From the NCBI GenBank assembly GCA_905221605.1, contig CAJNDS010000668.1, positions 1,542,814 through 1,606,813 of the forward strand: a DNA stretch of 64,000 nucleotides, written 5' to 3'. This document shows positions 1-10,612 of this stretch, piece by piece. Origin of the DNA: Symbiodinium natans. Its lineage: Eukaryota > Sar > Dinophyceae > Suessiales > Symbiodiniaceae. Made by a program: the position numbers and the translations under genes. A model generated the notes under the pieces. The model saw nothing but the letters and a program-made list of their open reading frames with translations. It was not told the DNA's origin and made no database searches. The stretch's first letter is position 1. Every line of letters starts with the position of its first letter.

Positions 1-60
1 AACTAATTGAAGGGTGTAAGTTGTTCTGGGGTTCTCTGAACCTGGGTTTAAACCTGAATC

Positions 61-118
61 CAAGTTCAACTTAGGTTGAACCCGGGTTGAACCTGGGTTG
101 AACCTGGGTTGAAACCTG
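61..118. repeat. 11-bp GGTTGAACCTG minisatellite
   Basis: Four to five imperfect 11-bp units (GGTTGAACCTG and variants). The same unit follows the A-run at the 3' end of every LINE copy in the window, so this is probably the tail of a LINE lying upstream. Bases 1-60 hold only degenerate versions of the same motif. Confidence 0.8.
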
Positions 119-328
119 AGGAGCTCTTTGCCAGGAGGTTTCATTCCTCTCATGAGGTACAGCCTCTGGTAGCATCCCAAAGAGGATGGTAGCCTAGGAG
201 GAGGTTTTTCCTCCCCTGTACTTTAGGGCCAAGAGGGCCATCAGTAGTGCCAGCACAGAGGCACGGTTTTCACAACCCAAACACCAAGACGGTGGATCGC
301 ATTTGTTCGCTCAACTCGGAAAAAAAAT
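119..328 (+). mobile_element. LINE 3' UTR fragment (copy 0)
   Basis: This stretch matches the last 210 bases or so of the 3' UTR of the LINE copies at 3417, 10598, 11913 and 18203, ending in the shared ACTCGG plus A-run (321-328). One short minisatellite tract (329-343) links it to the next, 5'-truncated copy. It has no coding content. Confidence 0.85.
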
Positions 329-348
329 TGAACCTGGGTTGAACATGG

Positions 349-996
349 ATGCAGAGACTCCTGAGAGGAGAGGTTAGCCGCGCAGCTAACAAACATGCCT
401 GTGCGGTCCTGTTGGACCTGCAGACTTTCTATGACAGTGTTAATTGGACCAAAGTGGAGGAGCGGATAGTGGCGACCGGCTTCCCGCCAGCTATAGCCCT
501 CCTGGTCATGCAAGTCTACCGGGGAACGAGATATCTCGTGGCAGAGGATCTCCTTTCGGAGGGGATCCTCCCCGCGAGGGGCATCCTCGCAGGGTGCCCT
601 TTCGCGACAATGATGGCGAGGGTGTACCTCCAACCAATAATGCAAGAAGCCGCTCAGCTCCGAAGTATCACTGCCTTAGACACCTGGGTAGATGATATCG
701 GAGCGGATTTCGAAGCAAGATATCCTGAGCAGGCGGCATTTGCGGTCTATGAAGGTTACAAAACCCTTCGCCGGCTTTTGGAAGGTAGCGACCTCCGTCT
801 GTCCCTCAAGAAAACCGGCTTCCTGTGCACCGCCGCGGAAGCCAGAAGGGAACTACAGAAGCTGCGCAAAGACGGGGACCCAGCTATCTGCGATAGTATG
901 AAAGACTTAGGCCTGGACTGTGCCCTAGGTCGGGTCCGAAGGGTCAAGGTGCAAAGGGCCCGGAGGCACAAAGCGGGCAAAAGACAAAGAAGCTAA
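349..996 (+). pseudogene. LINE reverse transcriptase fragment (copy 1)
   Basis: An open stretch of 215 codons covers the palm of a non-LTR reverse transcriptase: motif A (LDLQTFYDS), a motif B-like GILAGCPF, and motif C with WVDD in place of the commoner YADD. The fingers and the endonuclease are absent because the copy is truncated. Compared with copies 2 and 3, one base is missing near 985 and the frame ends 11 codons later. The supplied ATG is only the truncation point, not a real start. Confidence 0.85.
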
Positions 997-1014
997 AACA
1001 GCTGAAAGTCCCGA

Positions 1015-2927
1015 GTGTGCCGGCCAAGGTCCGCTTCTTCCGGGAGGGGTTGCCTCCGCCCTTACTTGGGGCCACCAAGCCCAGGGCATGCCACCCACCC
1101 GGCGACAAAAGCTCCGTTCCAGCTTAAGAAGCGCTGGGTAGGAGGAAAGGAAGATCTGCTGGAGAGAACCTGGGGCCTCACCGTCCAAAGGCTGGAAGAG
1201 GTCAGCAGCAAGTGGCAAATGGTCAGGGGCCCTTTGGCAGCCACGGTTGCGTACCTGCTTGACATGGGTTGGCAGCCTAGAGGTAGTGATGAATGGTTAG
1301 ACACCCACGGCACCAAGCACACCATACACACCCCACAGCAGGAGTGTCGTGTCTTAGACCTCCTCCAGCAAACCTACCAGAAGGAGGTGTACCACCGCAT
1401 CGCCACTGGTCTTGCTGCCCCTGAGCTTCAGGAGGGAGTCGACTGGACGGTAGGGAGGAAACTGCTGGGGGAATTTAAGAAAGAAGGGCGAACCACGACA
1501 GCAGCTGCCCTGAGGTGTGTTTGGCAGGGTGCCTTGGTGTGCAGCCAAAACTCTGCTGTCAAAGTGTGCCCCCGATGCCACCAGCAAGCGGACTGGGAGC
1601 ATGTGCTCTTGGATTGTGCCTGGTGGGAAGCCCAGAACTGGGAGTTGCCAGCATGGTTCCAAGAAGGCAGGGCCCAAGGCCCGAGATCGCTGTGGACCAG
1701 GGGCCTCCCGCCCAAACCCGAATGGGAGGTACAACCTCCGCAGGAGGACAATCCCATCTTTATGGGTATATGGGCTGACAAAGAGCCCCTCAGCTACCCG
1801 GAGCTTGTGTATGGCACAGATGCTAGTGGTGGCCCCTACACGGCGGACCCGAGACTCCGGCAGGTGGCATACGCAGTGGTAGCCTGCAAGAAACAGGGCC
1901 AAGAATACGTCCAGGTAGGAGCAATCGTAGGCCAAGTCCCTGGACCACAGACGGTTTTTCGGGGGGAGCTGTATGCCGTTTTGCAGCTGGCCCGTTATAC
2001 CGAAGGCCCTATTGACACGACACTAGACTGCCTTGGTGTCCCGAAACGAGTCCGCAGCCCAAAGCCGGGCAAGACCCACGGTGACATCTGGTGGGAGCTA
2101 CAAACCACAGATGTCAACCGCCTCAAAATGAAATGGGTTCCGTCCCATGTTTCAGAGGAGGAGTTCCTCCGGAAGGTGGGCGCGGAAAACTCGTGGAGAC
2201 AGCAGGTCAATGACCTGGCGGACAAGCTGTGTGGGGAAAAAGCGGCCGAGCTGGCCCACCCTGATGTCCGGGCAGCCAGTCAGTACCAGGACCATTGCAG
2301 CAAAAAAGCACAAGAATTCCTGGCGAGCAGGGCGGAAAAGATCCTTACTGCCATTGGGGAAATCAGCACCCAGTGTACAAGGTCTTCCTGCAGGAAAAGC
2401 AGGCTCGCAAGAGCAACGAGGCCACCTCCAGGCCCTGCAAAAAGCGCATTGGCTCCAACATTGGGAGAGGCCACATCACCACCCAACAGGAATGGTTCCA
2501 GGAGCTGGTCCGGACCAAACCTGTGCATGCGTGGGAATGGGAAGGTCTCAACCTCCGGTGTGCTCAGTGTCAACTTAAACTCCTGCACACAAAGAACCGC
2601 AAAACCTTGGAAGCACTGGCAGCGCACCAATGCACACACCAAGGCAGAGTGACGGTTGAAGGGGTACATGTTACACATGTTTTAAAACTGCTAGGGAACA
2701 GACAACTGTGGGTCTGCGAAGGTTGTGGTGGACAGTTGTCCTTGAAGACTAAAAATGTTTCGCAAAAGCTTTCAGTTGCATGCAGTTTTAAAAAGGACCC
2801 CAGGTGCAAGGCGCAGTTTAAGCCCGAGCCAACCAATGCCATCCGCAGCCTCTTTCAGCAGGTGCAAGGGACAGCCCAAGTTGCAGCAGACCCCCTGTGC
2901 AAAATCCCTGAAGGCACCGGCAGCTGA
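1015..2927 (+). pseudogene. LINE post-RT, RNase H and C-terminal zinc domains (copy 1)
   Basis: After two frameshifts and a deletion of about 125 bases near 1110, the protein continues with a CPRCH...H...C zinc motif (about 1567-1615) and an RNase H domain. Its acidic residues are visible as TDASGG, FRGELYAV, LDCLGV and NDLADK, with the PSH histidine. A lost A near 2358 then shifts the frame. The last part (to 2927) has CxxC pairs (CAQC, CEGC) that may bind zinc. The protein would act with the RT in target-primed insertion; this copy is dead. Confidence 0.85.
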
Positions 2928-2955
2928 AGCAACCTAGGAGGCTGCATCCTCCCAG

Positions 2956-3267
2956 TGAGGATAAAGTGAAGGTCATCCTCGCTACCAGAGAAACCACCCC
3001 TGACCGATCCCCTCTAACAGCTTGCGCCAGGTGCACCAGCGGCCTTGAGGGAACTTTTTGTCAGGAGGTTCCTAACCTCTCATGAGGTACCAGCCTCCGG
3101 TAGCATCCCAAAGGGGATGATAAGCTGAGGTTCATCCTCGCTGCCAGAGAACACACCCCTGGCCGATTTCCTCTCACAGTTTGCACACAGTGCACCAGAA
3201 ACCTTGAGGAATGTTTTGCCAGGAGGTTCAATCCTCTCTTGAGGTATCAACCTCTGGTAGCATCCCA
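2956..3267 (+). repeat. Tandem 156-bp duplication in LINE 3' UTR (copy 1)
   Basis: Two diverged 156-bp monomers (2956-3111 and 3112-3267) both run from a GAGGAT-like start to GGTAGCATCCCAAA. Each contains AGGAGGTT...AACCTC arms able to form a stem-loop. Conserved 3' stems are often the recognition site of LINE reverse transcriptases; that role here is inference. Confidence 0.75.
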
Positions 3268-3410
3268 AAGAGGATGATAGCTTAGGAGGAGGTGTTATTC
3301 CTCCCCTGTACCATAGGGCCAAGAGGGCCATCAGATGTGCCAGTACAGAGGCACGGTTTTCACAACCCAAACACCAAGGAGGTGGTTCGCACTAGTTCGC
3401 TCAACTCGGA

Positions 3411-3462
3411 AAAAATTGAACATGGTTGAACCCGGGTTGAACCCAAGTTGAACCCAGGTTGG
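3411..3462. repeat. A-run and 11-bp minisatellite joining copies 1 and 2
   Basis: The A-run after ACTCGG is followed by three to four TTGAACC-type units and then directly by the 5' end of copy 2 at 3463, so copy 2 lies at the minisatellite tail of copy 1. Confidence 0.8.
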
Positions 3463-3565
3463 TTTTCGGCCCAAGGAGTAGCCTGAGGGAAGTTTCGGAG
3501 GTCTCAGCCTTCCTAGCCTGGTAGCCAGCCTAGGACAGTTTGCCCAGAGGTGCCTCCTCTTAGCC

Positions 3566-4531
3566 ATGGCCCCCCGCGAGTACATCTGTTGCAGCGGCAA
3601 AAGCTGCGCAGGATGGATTTGGGCGGACAAGGCTCAGCCGCACATGCACTGCAAGAAATGCAGAGCGCCCTGGGCAAACAGCATTCGAAAGGCGAGACAG
3701 AACTGGAGCCAGTGGAAGCCACAATGGCCCACAGTGGCTGAGGCAGCTTACTGGCAGCCGCCCAAGAAGCCCAAGCCTTCGAAGACGCCACTGCCGAACA
3801 AGGTCCTGCAAGCCCTAGGAGTGGCATGGGACAATGTGCCTGAAGAGGTGCAAAAGAACCTCCAGGAGGCAGGCTACCGACCACCCAAGGCACAGGTCAA
3901 AGAAGAGGTGGACGACCTCACAGACCTGTGCCAGAAGCATGAAGCCGCCCTGCCGGAGGAGGTCAAAGCCTACCTGAAAGGCCTCAAGGCCAGTCAGGAG
4001 GTGACGCCCTCCCAAGCTGCGAGCCAGGCCAGCCAGAGCTGGCAGAGCGCAGCTGGCAAGCTCAAGCACATCGCCGATCAAAAGATTGGCCTGCAGAAGC
4101 GCATAGACATGGCGAAGGAGTCACTAAGGCAGCTTCTACAAGAAATGATTGTGCTGAATGAGCAAGCTGAGAGGGCACAGAAGGCAGTAGAGGCAAGCTC
4201 AGGCCTACTCAAAGAGAAAGTCTTCTGCGAATCCGCTGCGGACATGGAGGTCGACAGCATCCTCCATGAGTTGGGGGTAAGCCTCAACGAGGAGCAAGAG
4301 AAGAAGCTCCATGAGATTAAAGCGGAGCGAGAAGCAAAGAGGCGTCGCACGCAGGAGGGGCTCCCGGCCTTGAAGAGCACACCCAGGAGGGGATGCCTCC
4401 TGGCAATGCCAATGCCCCGCCGGGGCTGGGCCCGGTGGCCTAGGGACTCGGCGTGTGGGGCCTGGAGCCCCAGAGCAAGGGCCCCACAGAGCCAATGTGC
4501 GACCCCAGCCCAGGGCTGGAACACATGCTGA
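3566..4531 (+). CDS. LINE ORF1, RNA-binding-type protein (copy 2)
   Basis: The 321-codon ORF starts MAPREYICC, with the ATG 103 bases after the element start; the same start is conserved in copy 3 (12084). The N-terminus has a CC...C...CKKC cysteine cluster that could bind zinc. The middle (about residues 130-270) is rich in Lys, Glu and Gln and looks helical or coiled-coil. ORF1 products of LINEs usually coat the element RNA; that is assumed here. The last 50 or so residues differ from copy 3 because of a frameshift near 4355, so the natural C-terminus is probably the Pro/Gly-rich one of copy 3. Confidence 0.7.
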   Translation: MAPREYICCSGKSCAGWIWADKAQPHMHCKKCRAPWANSIRKARQNWSQWKPQWPTVAEAAYWQPPKKPKPSKTPLPNKVLQALGVAWDNVPEEVQKNLQEAGYRPPKAQVKEEVDDLTDLCQKHEAALPEEVKAYLKGLKASQEVTPSQAASQASQSWQSAAGKLKHIADQKIGLQKRIDMAKESLRQLLQEMIVLNEQAERAQKAVEASSGLLKEKVFCESAADMEVDSILHELGVSLNEEQEKKLHEIKAEREAKRRRTQEGLPALKSTPRRGCLLAMPMPRRGWARWPRDSACGAWSPRARAPQSQCATPAQGWNTC

Positions 4532-4575
4532 GAACTGCCCAGCAGTTCCTAGTTGCGTGTGCTGAATATTACAAG

Positions 4576-5094
4576 CTTTCCGTACTTCGAAGACTATTCC
4601 TCCCTCTCGATTGTACTCCCAGAATCGATTGAAGCTATTGGGGCATCTCCTTCGTCACTCCGCTTCCTTGGAAGCGCAATCTACGTTTGCCCACTCCCAC
4701 TCCTATAGGCGCACCTTTGGGAGTAATAGACCTGGACGTCCCAGGACGCATTGGGCAGCATCCTGCCTTACGGAAGCAAAGCTCCGCTCGGAATACGTAG
4801 AGTCAGACGCTCCCCCCTCCCATCTTGATCTTGGCCACTCCTTCTTTGGGATACCTACGCAGACTGACATCATTAGAGCGCATGGCGGCTCCTCCTTGGT
4901 ATATCTGGATAACACCCAGCTATATCGCACCCTTCTCCCATTGTCACAACAAAGGGACCGATGGCGTGTACTCATACATAAGCCATAATTTCCATTCAGA
5001 GCTGTTTGTTCTTTCTTTCGCTTTCCTACGTACTACTCTGAAAAGCGTCGGTGCTGACGGCCGCCGACCCGCGGCTTGCGCATTGAAAAAAAAA
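4576..5094 (+). mobile_element. Nested fragment of a different LINE
   Basis: Comparison with copy 3 shows 519 foreign bases here, replacing 121 bases (copy 3 positions 13097-13217). The insert ends in an A-rich tail (GAAAAAAAAAG at about 5084-5095) and codes for a LINE protein C-terminus, which fits a 5'-truncated LINE insertion with a deletion at the target. No clear target duplication is visible. Confidence 0.85.
4611..4988 (+). pseudogene. C-terminal tail of an unrelated LINE RT protein
   Basis: The 125-codon reading contains RLKLLGHLLRHS and GRPRTHW, the motif pair found at the C-terminal end of many non-LTR retrotransposon polyproteins after the RT domain. It does not resemble any part of the host LINE. 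The frame is open upstream to the insertion edge at 4576. About 90 bases of 3' UTR and an A-rich tail follow. Confidence 0.75.
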
Positions 5095-5095
5095 G

Positions 5096-5820
5096 AAAGG
5101 AGTCGCCAGAAAGCGTTCCAATCACAGGCCCAAAGTTTTTCAAGCTGGACCTTACTGACGATGAGGCACCAGCAGACGACGAACAAATGAAGCCACTGTG
5201 GGAGGTGAACCCTGGTGAGAGCCCTCTGGTTACCCCAGACCCCCCCCCACCACACGGACATGATGAAGCTCAGAAGGTGAAACCTTCCCCCTGCAGCCCA
5301 GAGGAACTGGGATCAGAGATGACATGGCAGGAGATGGTCAGCCTCCTGGAAGACCACGAGAGCCCCTTCCAGGCGAAGGAAGCCACCCTCTTAAGCTTCA
5401 TCGAAGCCCAAGAGGAGGTGATGAAGGAGGACTCCCTGGCCTGGGGTTGGTGCAAGATGGTCCTGCAAGCCCTGGAGCAAGGAGAGGATGTCACTGGCAA
5501 AAGCCATCCAACAGGCCAAGGAGGTGATAACCTCTGAGCTCCCCAACAGAGAGGAACCCCTGCCACCGAAGCAGGTGCTGGGCCAGGACCGGGAGGACGA
5601 CCTTGTGCATGGCGAGGGCACCGACTCAGAAGGGCCCAGCCAGGTTAAGCCTTCCGCCTTGCCAGACCAGTGTCTCAGCATCATGAGCGCCAATGTCACC
5701 AGTTTCAACAACGGGGCGTTGGAGTGGGTAACCTCTTCCAAGGCCAAGGTGGTGTGCCTGCAGGAAACCCACCTCACACCGACTTGCTGCATGGGAGGAG
5801 AGCCACACTGCAATCCCTAG
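5096..5820 (+). pseudogene. LINE ORF2 N-terminus and start of endonuclease (copy 2)
   Basis: The stretch after the nested insert encodes an acidic, Pro/Ser/Glu-rich leader (from about 5100), shifts frame near 5510, then enters an APE-type endonuclease: SIMSANVTSFNN (the N motif) and CLQETH (the metal-binding Glu) at about 5680-5770. A further shift near 5785 moves the rest of the endonuclease to another frame. The domain nicks target DNA for target-primed reverse transcription. Confidence 0.75.
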
Positions 5821-7955
5821 GATGGGATCTCTATGCTGAGCCGGCCTCCCTGTCAGACAAAGGCACAAGGTTAGGGGGCACCGCTTGTGCCTTTCCCAAA
5901 AATAGCGGCGTGTGGCAAAAAGCCACCTACCAATGCAAAGGAGCGGGCTACACAGCCGTGGGTCTGCGGCAAAGACGGTGGGACTACACGATTGTGTCCC
6001 TCTACCTGAGGGACACGGAAGGCATGAATGGTCCCACAAATGCAGAGGTGCTATCCTCTCTGGTGGCTTTCGTAAGAACCCTCCCAGAGCCCTGGATCAT
6101 CTTGGGGGACTGGAACCTGGACCCGACGGAAGTTCAGGACACAGCACTGATTCAGGTGATGAGGGGGAGAATGATAGCCACTGGAGAGGCTACATGCAAC
6201 CATGGGGCGGAACTGGACTTTGGGGTTGTGAGTAGGAGCCTGGAAGCCCTGGTGGATCTGTCTGTGACCTGGGCAGTCCCGTGGAAACCACATGCAGCCT
6301 TGCACCTCAAAGTCAAGGACGGTGCCAGCGAATGGAAGTCCTGGAAGCTTCCCCAGTTCCCGAAACTCACAGCAGACCTCAAAAACCAAGAATGGCAAGA
6401 GGTCCAACCCTCCCATTTCGCCATAATGGACAGGACCTGTGCCCAAGAGGACCAGAGCACCTGGCAACTGGCGACCTGGGCGGCCAGCCTGGAGCACTGC
6501 CACGAAGCACCGAGAACTGGCAGAGGTTGGTGTGTGCAGGCCCAATGGGGACCCTTAGTCTTGCAGCGCCCTTCCACTGCCCCCAAAGGCTCTGAAGTGG
6601 GCTGGTGGGCACGCATAGCCAGAATCCTGGAAGAAGTGCCCGCCTCCCAGCAGCACCTACCGGACCTAGGCACCCTCCAAAACTGTCAAGACATTGCTGA
6701 AGGTACTGCCTTCCTCACAGAACTGTACCAGCAATGTTCAGCAACAGCACCACAGTGGCGGTCTTTGAGTGTTGTTGCCAGGCACAAGGAGGCGGCCCTC
6801 CAGATGCAGAGAGCCAAGGAGCAGCAGGCCCAATACAAGGACTGGCTCCAAGCGGGATTAGCGAAAGGGATGAGACCTCTCTGTAGTTCTCTCAAGAGGA
6901 GTGAGAGAGTCCTGGATCGGCCCTTCCAAAACCTCCCAGGCGAAGAGCGCCCAGGAGCCAGGAGGAAGCAGTGGGTCGCAATTTGGGGAGAGGTAGAATG
7001 TTCCCCCCCGATTGGCCAGACCCTGCTGGATGCAGCAAAAGCCTCCCCGCTGTTCAAAATAACAGCAGAGGTGCTCGAGGCCATCCTCAAGAATGTCACC
7101 GACAAGGCAGGAGGTCTTGATGGGCTCACCTATGCTGCCCTCAAAAACCTCCCTGGGCCGGCCTATGAGCAGCTCACCCAAGTCCTGAACTTGGCTGAAA
7201 CCACAGGAGTGGCGCCACAGCACTGGCAGGCGCACCATGTGGCACTCCTGCCCAAAAACGCTGAAATAGAAAGGCCCATAACCCTCACATCCATCACCTA
7301 TCGGCTTTGGTGCTTCTGCAGAGCACAGGTCGTCAAGAAATGGATGCGAGAAACTGCAGAGAGGTTCCCATGGGATAAAGCCTCCCCGGGTAACACTTGT
7401 CTAGAAACAGGCATGCAGAGACTCCTGAGAGGAGAGGTTAGCCGCGCAGCTAACAAACATGCCTGTGCGGTCCTGTTGGACCTGCAGACTTTCTATGACA
7501 GTGTTAATTGGACCAAATTGGAGGAGAGGATAGTGGCGACCGGCTTCCCGCCAGCTATAGCCCTCCTGGTCATGCAAGTCTACCGGGGAACGAGATATCT
7601 CGTGGCAGAGGATCTCCTTTCGGAGGGGATCCTCCCTGCGAGGGGCATCCTAGCCGGGTGCCCGTTCGCAACAATGATGGCCAGGGTTTACCTCCAGCCA
7701 ATAATGCAAGAAGCCGCTCAGCTCCGCAGTATCATCGCCTTAGACACCTGGGTGGATGACATCGGAGCGGATTTCGAAGCACGATATCCTGAGCAGGCAG
7801 CGTTTGCGGTCTATGAAGGTTACAAAACCCTTCGCCGGCTTCTGGAAGGTAGCGACCTCCGCTTGTCCCTGAAGAAGACAGGCTTCCTGTGCACCACTGC
7901 AGAAGCCAGAAGGGAGCTACAGAAGCTGGGGACCCGGCTATCTGTGATAGCATGA
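5785..7955 (+). pseudogene. LINE ORF2: endonuclease body and reverse transcriptase (copy 2)
   Basis: One long frame continues the endonuclease (GDWNLDP near 6106, LDFGVVS near 6211, PHAAL near 6290) and then the reverse transcriptase. RT landmarks are LPKNAEIERPITL, motif A LDLQTFYDS (about 7477), motif B GILAGCPF (about 7645) and motif C WVDDIG (about 7751). All catalytic Asp residues are present. The frame ends at 7955 because about 10 bases present in copy 3 (near 15555) are missing near 7928. Confidence 0.85.
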
Positions 7956-9640
7956 AGGATTTAGGCCTGGACTGTGCCCTGGGTCGGGTCCGAAGGGTCA
8001 AGGTGCAGAGAGCCCGAAGGCACAAAGCGGGCAAACGACAGAAGAAGTTGAAACAACTGAGAGTCCCGAGTGTGCCGGCCAAGGTTCGCCTCTTCAGAGG
8101 AGGGGTTGCCTCCGTCCTTACTTGGGGCCACCAAGCCCAGGGAATGCCGCCCACCCGGAGACAGAAGCTCCGGACTGCCTTGGCTGAGCAGTGTGGCAGA
8201 CAGAAAATGGGCAACCTAGAGGTGGCTCTGTCCTCTGTAGGCGACAGGTACCAGGATCCGGGTCGCACAATGATGGTCCAGCAAGTTGAAGCCTGGTTCC
8301 AGCTCAAGAAGAGGTGGGCCGGCAAGGAAGACCTGCTGGAAAGAACCTGGGGCCTTACAGTCCAAAAACTGGAAGAAGCCAGCAGCCGGTGGCAAATGGT
8401 TAAGGGCCCTCTTGCAGCTACAGTTGCATACCTGCTTGACCTGGGTTGGCAGCCTAAAGACAGTGATGAGTGGCTGGACACCCAGGGCACCAGGCACACC
8501 ATGCACACCCCACAGCAGGAGTGTCGTGTCCTTGACCTCCTCCAGCAAACTTATCAGGAAGAAGTAGACCGCCGCATCGCCACCGGCCTCGCTGCTCCTG
8601 AGCTAAAGGGGGGAATCGACTGGACAGTAGGGAGGAAACTGTTGGGGGGTTTTAAGAAAGAAGGGCGAACCACGAAAGCAGCTGCCCTGAGGTGTGTTTG
8701 GCAGGGTGCCCTGGTGTGCAGCCAGAACTCTGCTGTCAAAGTGTGCCCCCGGTGCCACCAGGAAGCGGACTGGGAGCATGTGCTCCTGGATTGTGCTTGG
8801 TGGGAAGCCCAGAACTGGGAACTGCCAACATGGTTCCAAGAAGGCAGGGCCCAAGGCCCGAGATCGCTGTGGACCAGGGGCCTCCCGCCCAAACCTGAAT
8901 GGCAGGTACCACCTCCTCAGGAAGACAATCCCATCTTTTTGGGCATATGGGCTGACAAAGAGCCCCTCAGTGACCCAGAGCTTGTTTATGGCACAGATGC
9001 TAGTGGTGGCCCCTTCACGGCGGACCCGCGACTCCGGAAGGTAGCCTACGCAGTGGTGGCCTGCAAGAAACAGGGCCAAGACTATGTCCAGGTCGGAGCT
9101 ATCGTCGGCCAAGTCCCTGGGCCACAGACGGTTTTTCGGGGTGAAATGTATGCAGTTTTGCAGCTGGCCCGTTATACCGAAGGCCCTATTGACACGACAC
9201 TAGACTGCCTTGGTGTCCCGAAACGAGTCCGCAGCCCAAAACCGGGGAAAACCCACGGTGACATCTGGTGGGGGCTGCAAGCCACAGATGTCAACCGCCT
9301 CAAAATGAAATGGGTTCCGTCCCATGTTTCAGAGGAGGAGTTCCTCCAGAAGGTGGGTGCGGAAAACTCGTGGAGACAGCAGGTCAATGACCTGGCGGAT
9401 AAGCTGTGTGGGGAAAAAGCGGCCGAGCTGGCCCACCCTGATACCCGGGCAGCCAGTCAGTACCAGGACCATTGCAGCAAAAAGGCCCAAGAGTTCCTGG
9501 CGAGCAGGGCTGAAAAGGTCCTTACTGCCATTGGGGAAAATCAGCACCCAGTGTTAAGGTCTTCCTGCAGGAAAAGCAGGCTCGCAAGAGCAACGAGGCC
9601 ACCTCCAGGCCCTGCAAAAAGCGCATTGGCTCCAACATAG
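7929..9640 (+). pseudogene. LINE ORF2: post-RT zinc motif and RNase H (copy 2)
   Basis: This continues the protein after the frameshift: a basic RARRHKAGKRQKK segment, a Trp-rich helical region, a CPRCH...H...C zinc motif (about 8743-8800) and RNase H. TDASGG (about 8993), FRGEMYAV, LDCLGV, MKWVPSH and NDLADK carry the acidic residues and the His of the active site. The true frame is left near 9555, where one A is missing relative to copy 3 (TGTTAAGG against TGTATAAGG). Confidence 0.85.
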
Positions 9641-10092
9641 GGAGAGGCCACATCACCACCCAACAGGAATGGTTCCAGGAGCTGGTCCGGACCAAACCTG
9701 TGCATGCGTGGGAATGGGAAGGTCTCAACCTCCGGTGTGCTCAGTGTCAACTTAAACTCCTGCACACAAAGAACCGCAAAACCTTGGAAGCACTGGCAGC
9801 GCGCCAATGCACACACCAAGGCAGAGTGACGGTTGAAGGGGTACATGTTACACATGTTTTAAAACTGCTCGGGAACAGACAAGTGTGGGTCTGCGAAGGT
9901 TGTGGTGGACAGTTGTCCTTGAAGACTAAAAATGTTTCGCAAAAACTTTCAGTTGCATGCAGTTTTAAAAAGGACCCCAGGTGCAAGGCGCAGTTTAAGC
10001 CCGAGCCAACCAATGCCATCCGCAGCCTCTTTCAGCAGGTGCAAGCGACAGCCCAAGTTGCAGCAAGCAGACCCCCTGTGCAAAATCCCTGA
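9556..10092 (+). pseudogene. LINE ORF2 C-terminal zinc region (copy 2)
   Basis: The last domain has two CxxC knuckle-like clusters (CAQC; CEGCGG with a later C...C) and basic residues. It is conserved in copies 1 and 3 and ends at the same stop as copy 3 (17698). A nucleic-acid-binding role is likely but unproven. Confidence 0.7.
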
Positions 10093-10137
10093 AGGCACCG
10101 GCAGCTGAAGCAACCTAGGAAGTTGCATCCTCCCAGT

Positions 10138-10449
10138 GAGGATAAAGTGAAGGTCATCCTCGCTACCAGAGAAGCCACTCCTGACCGATCCCCTCTAACA
10201 GCCTGCGCCAGGTGCACCAGCGGCCTTGAGGGAACTTTTTGTCAGGAGGTTCCTAACCTCTCATGAGGTACCAGCCTCTGGTAGCATCCCAAAGAGGATG
10301 ATAAGCTGAGGTTCATCCTCGCTGCCAGAGAACACACCCCTGGCCGATTTCCTCTCACGGTTTGCACCTAGTGCACCAGAAACCTTGAGGAATGTTTTGC
10401 CAGGAGGTTCAATCCTCTCATGAGGTACAACCTCTGGTAGCATCCCAAA
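10138..10449 (+). repeat. Tandem 156-bp duplication in LINE 3' UTR (copy 2)
   Basis: Same two-monomer structure as at 2956-3267, exactly 312 bases. The UTR then runs through the shared GTACTATAGGGCC and GAGGCACGG segments to the A-run at about 10590-10598, followed by one minisatellite unit to 10612. Confidence 0.75.
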
Positions 10450-10612
10450 GAGGATGGTAGCTTAGGAGGAGGTGTTTTCCTCCCCCTGTACTATAGGGCC
10501 AAGAGGGCCATCAGATGTGCCGGTACAGAGGCACGGTTTTCACAACCCAAACACCAAGAAGGTGGATCGCATTTGTTCGCTCAACTCGGAAAAAAAATTG
10601 AACCCAGGTTGG

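Larger units (their letters stand above)
349..3417 (+). mobile_element. LINE copy 1, 5'-truncated
   Basis: Homology with copies 2 and 3 begins abruptly inside the reverse transcriptase, at the base equivalent to 7413 of copy 2, and runs to the shared 3' end (ACTCGG and A-run). The 5' truncation is typical of target-primed reverse transcription. The start abuts the minisatellite tail of the preceding copy, so the elements are head to tail. It is inactive: 5' truncated, frameshifted, and with an internal deletion near 1110. Confidence 0.9.
3463..10598 (+). mobile_element. LINE copy 2, near full length
   Basis: It starts at TTTTCGGCCC, the same base at which copy 3 starts after its spliced-leader remnant, and ends at the shared A-run. 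Order: 5' UTR of about 100 bp, ORF1, ORF2 with APE-type endonuclease, reverse transcriptase, RNase H and C-terminal zinc region, then 3' UTR. It is interrupted by a foreign LINE fragment (4576-5094) and by several frameshifts. Without the insert it would be about 6.6 kb. It is the best copy for deducing the family's gene order. Confidence 0.9.

Noticed and set aside
241-2678. Long minus-strand open frames opposite the LINE
   Set aside because: They mirror the plus-strand RT and RNase H frames in GC-rich DNA and recur in every copy in the same place; no protein motifs.
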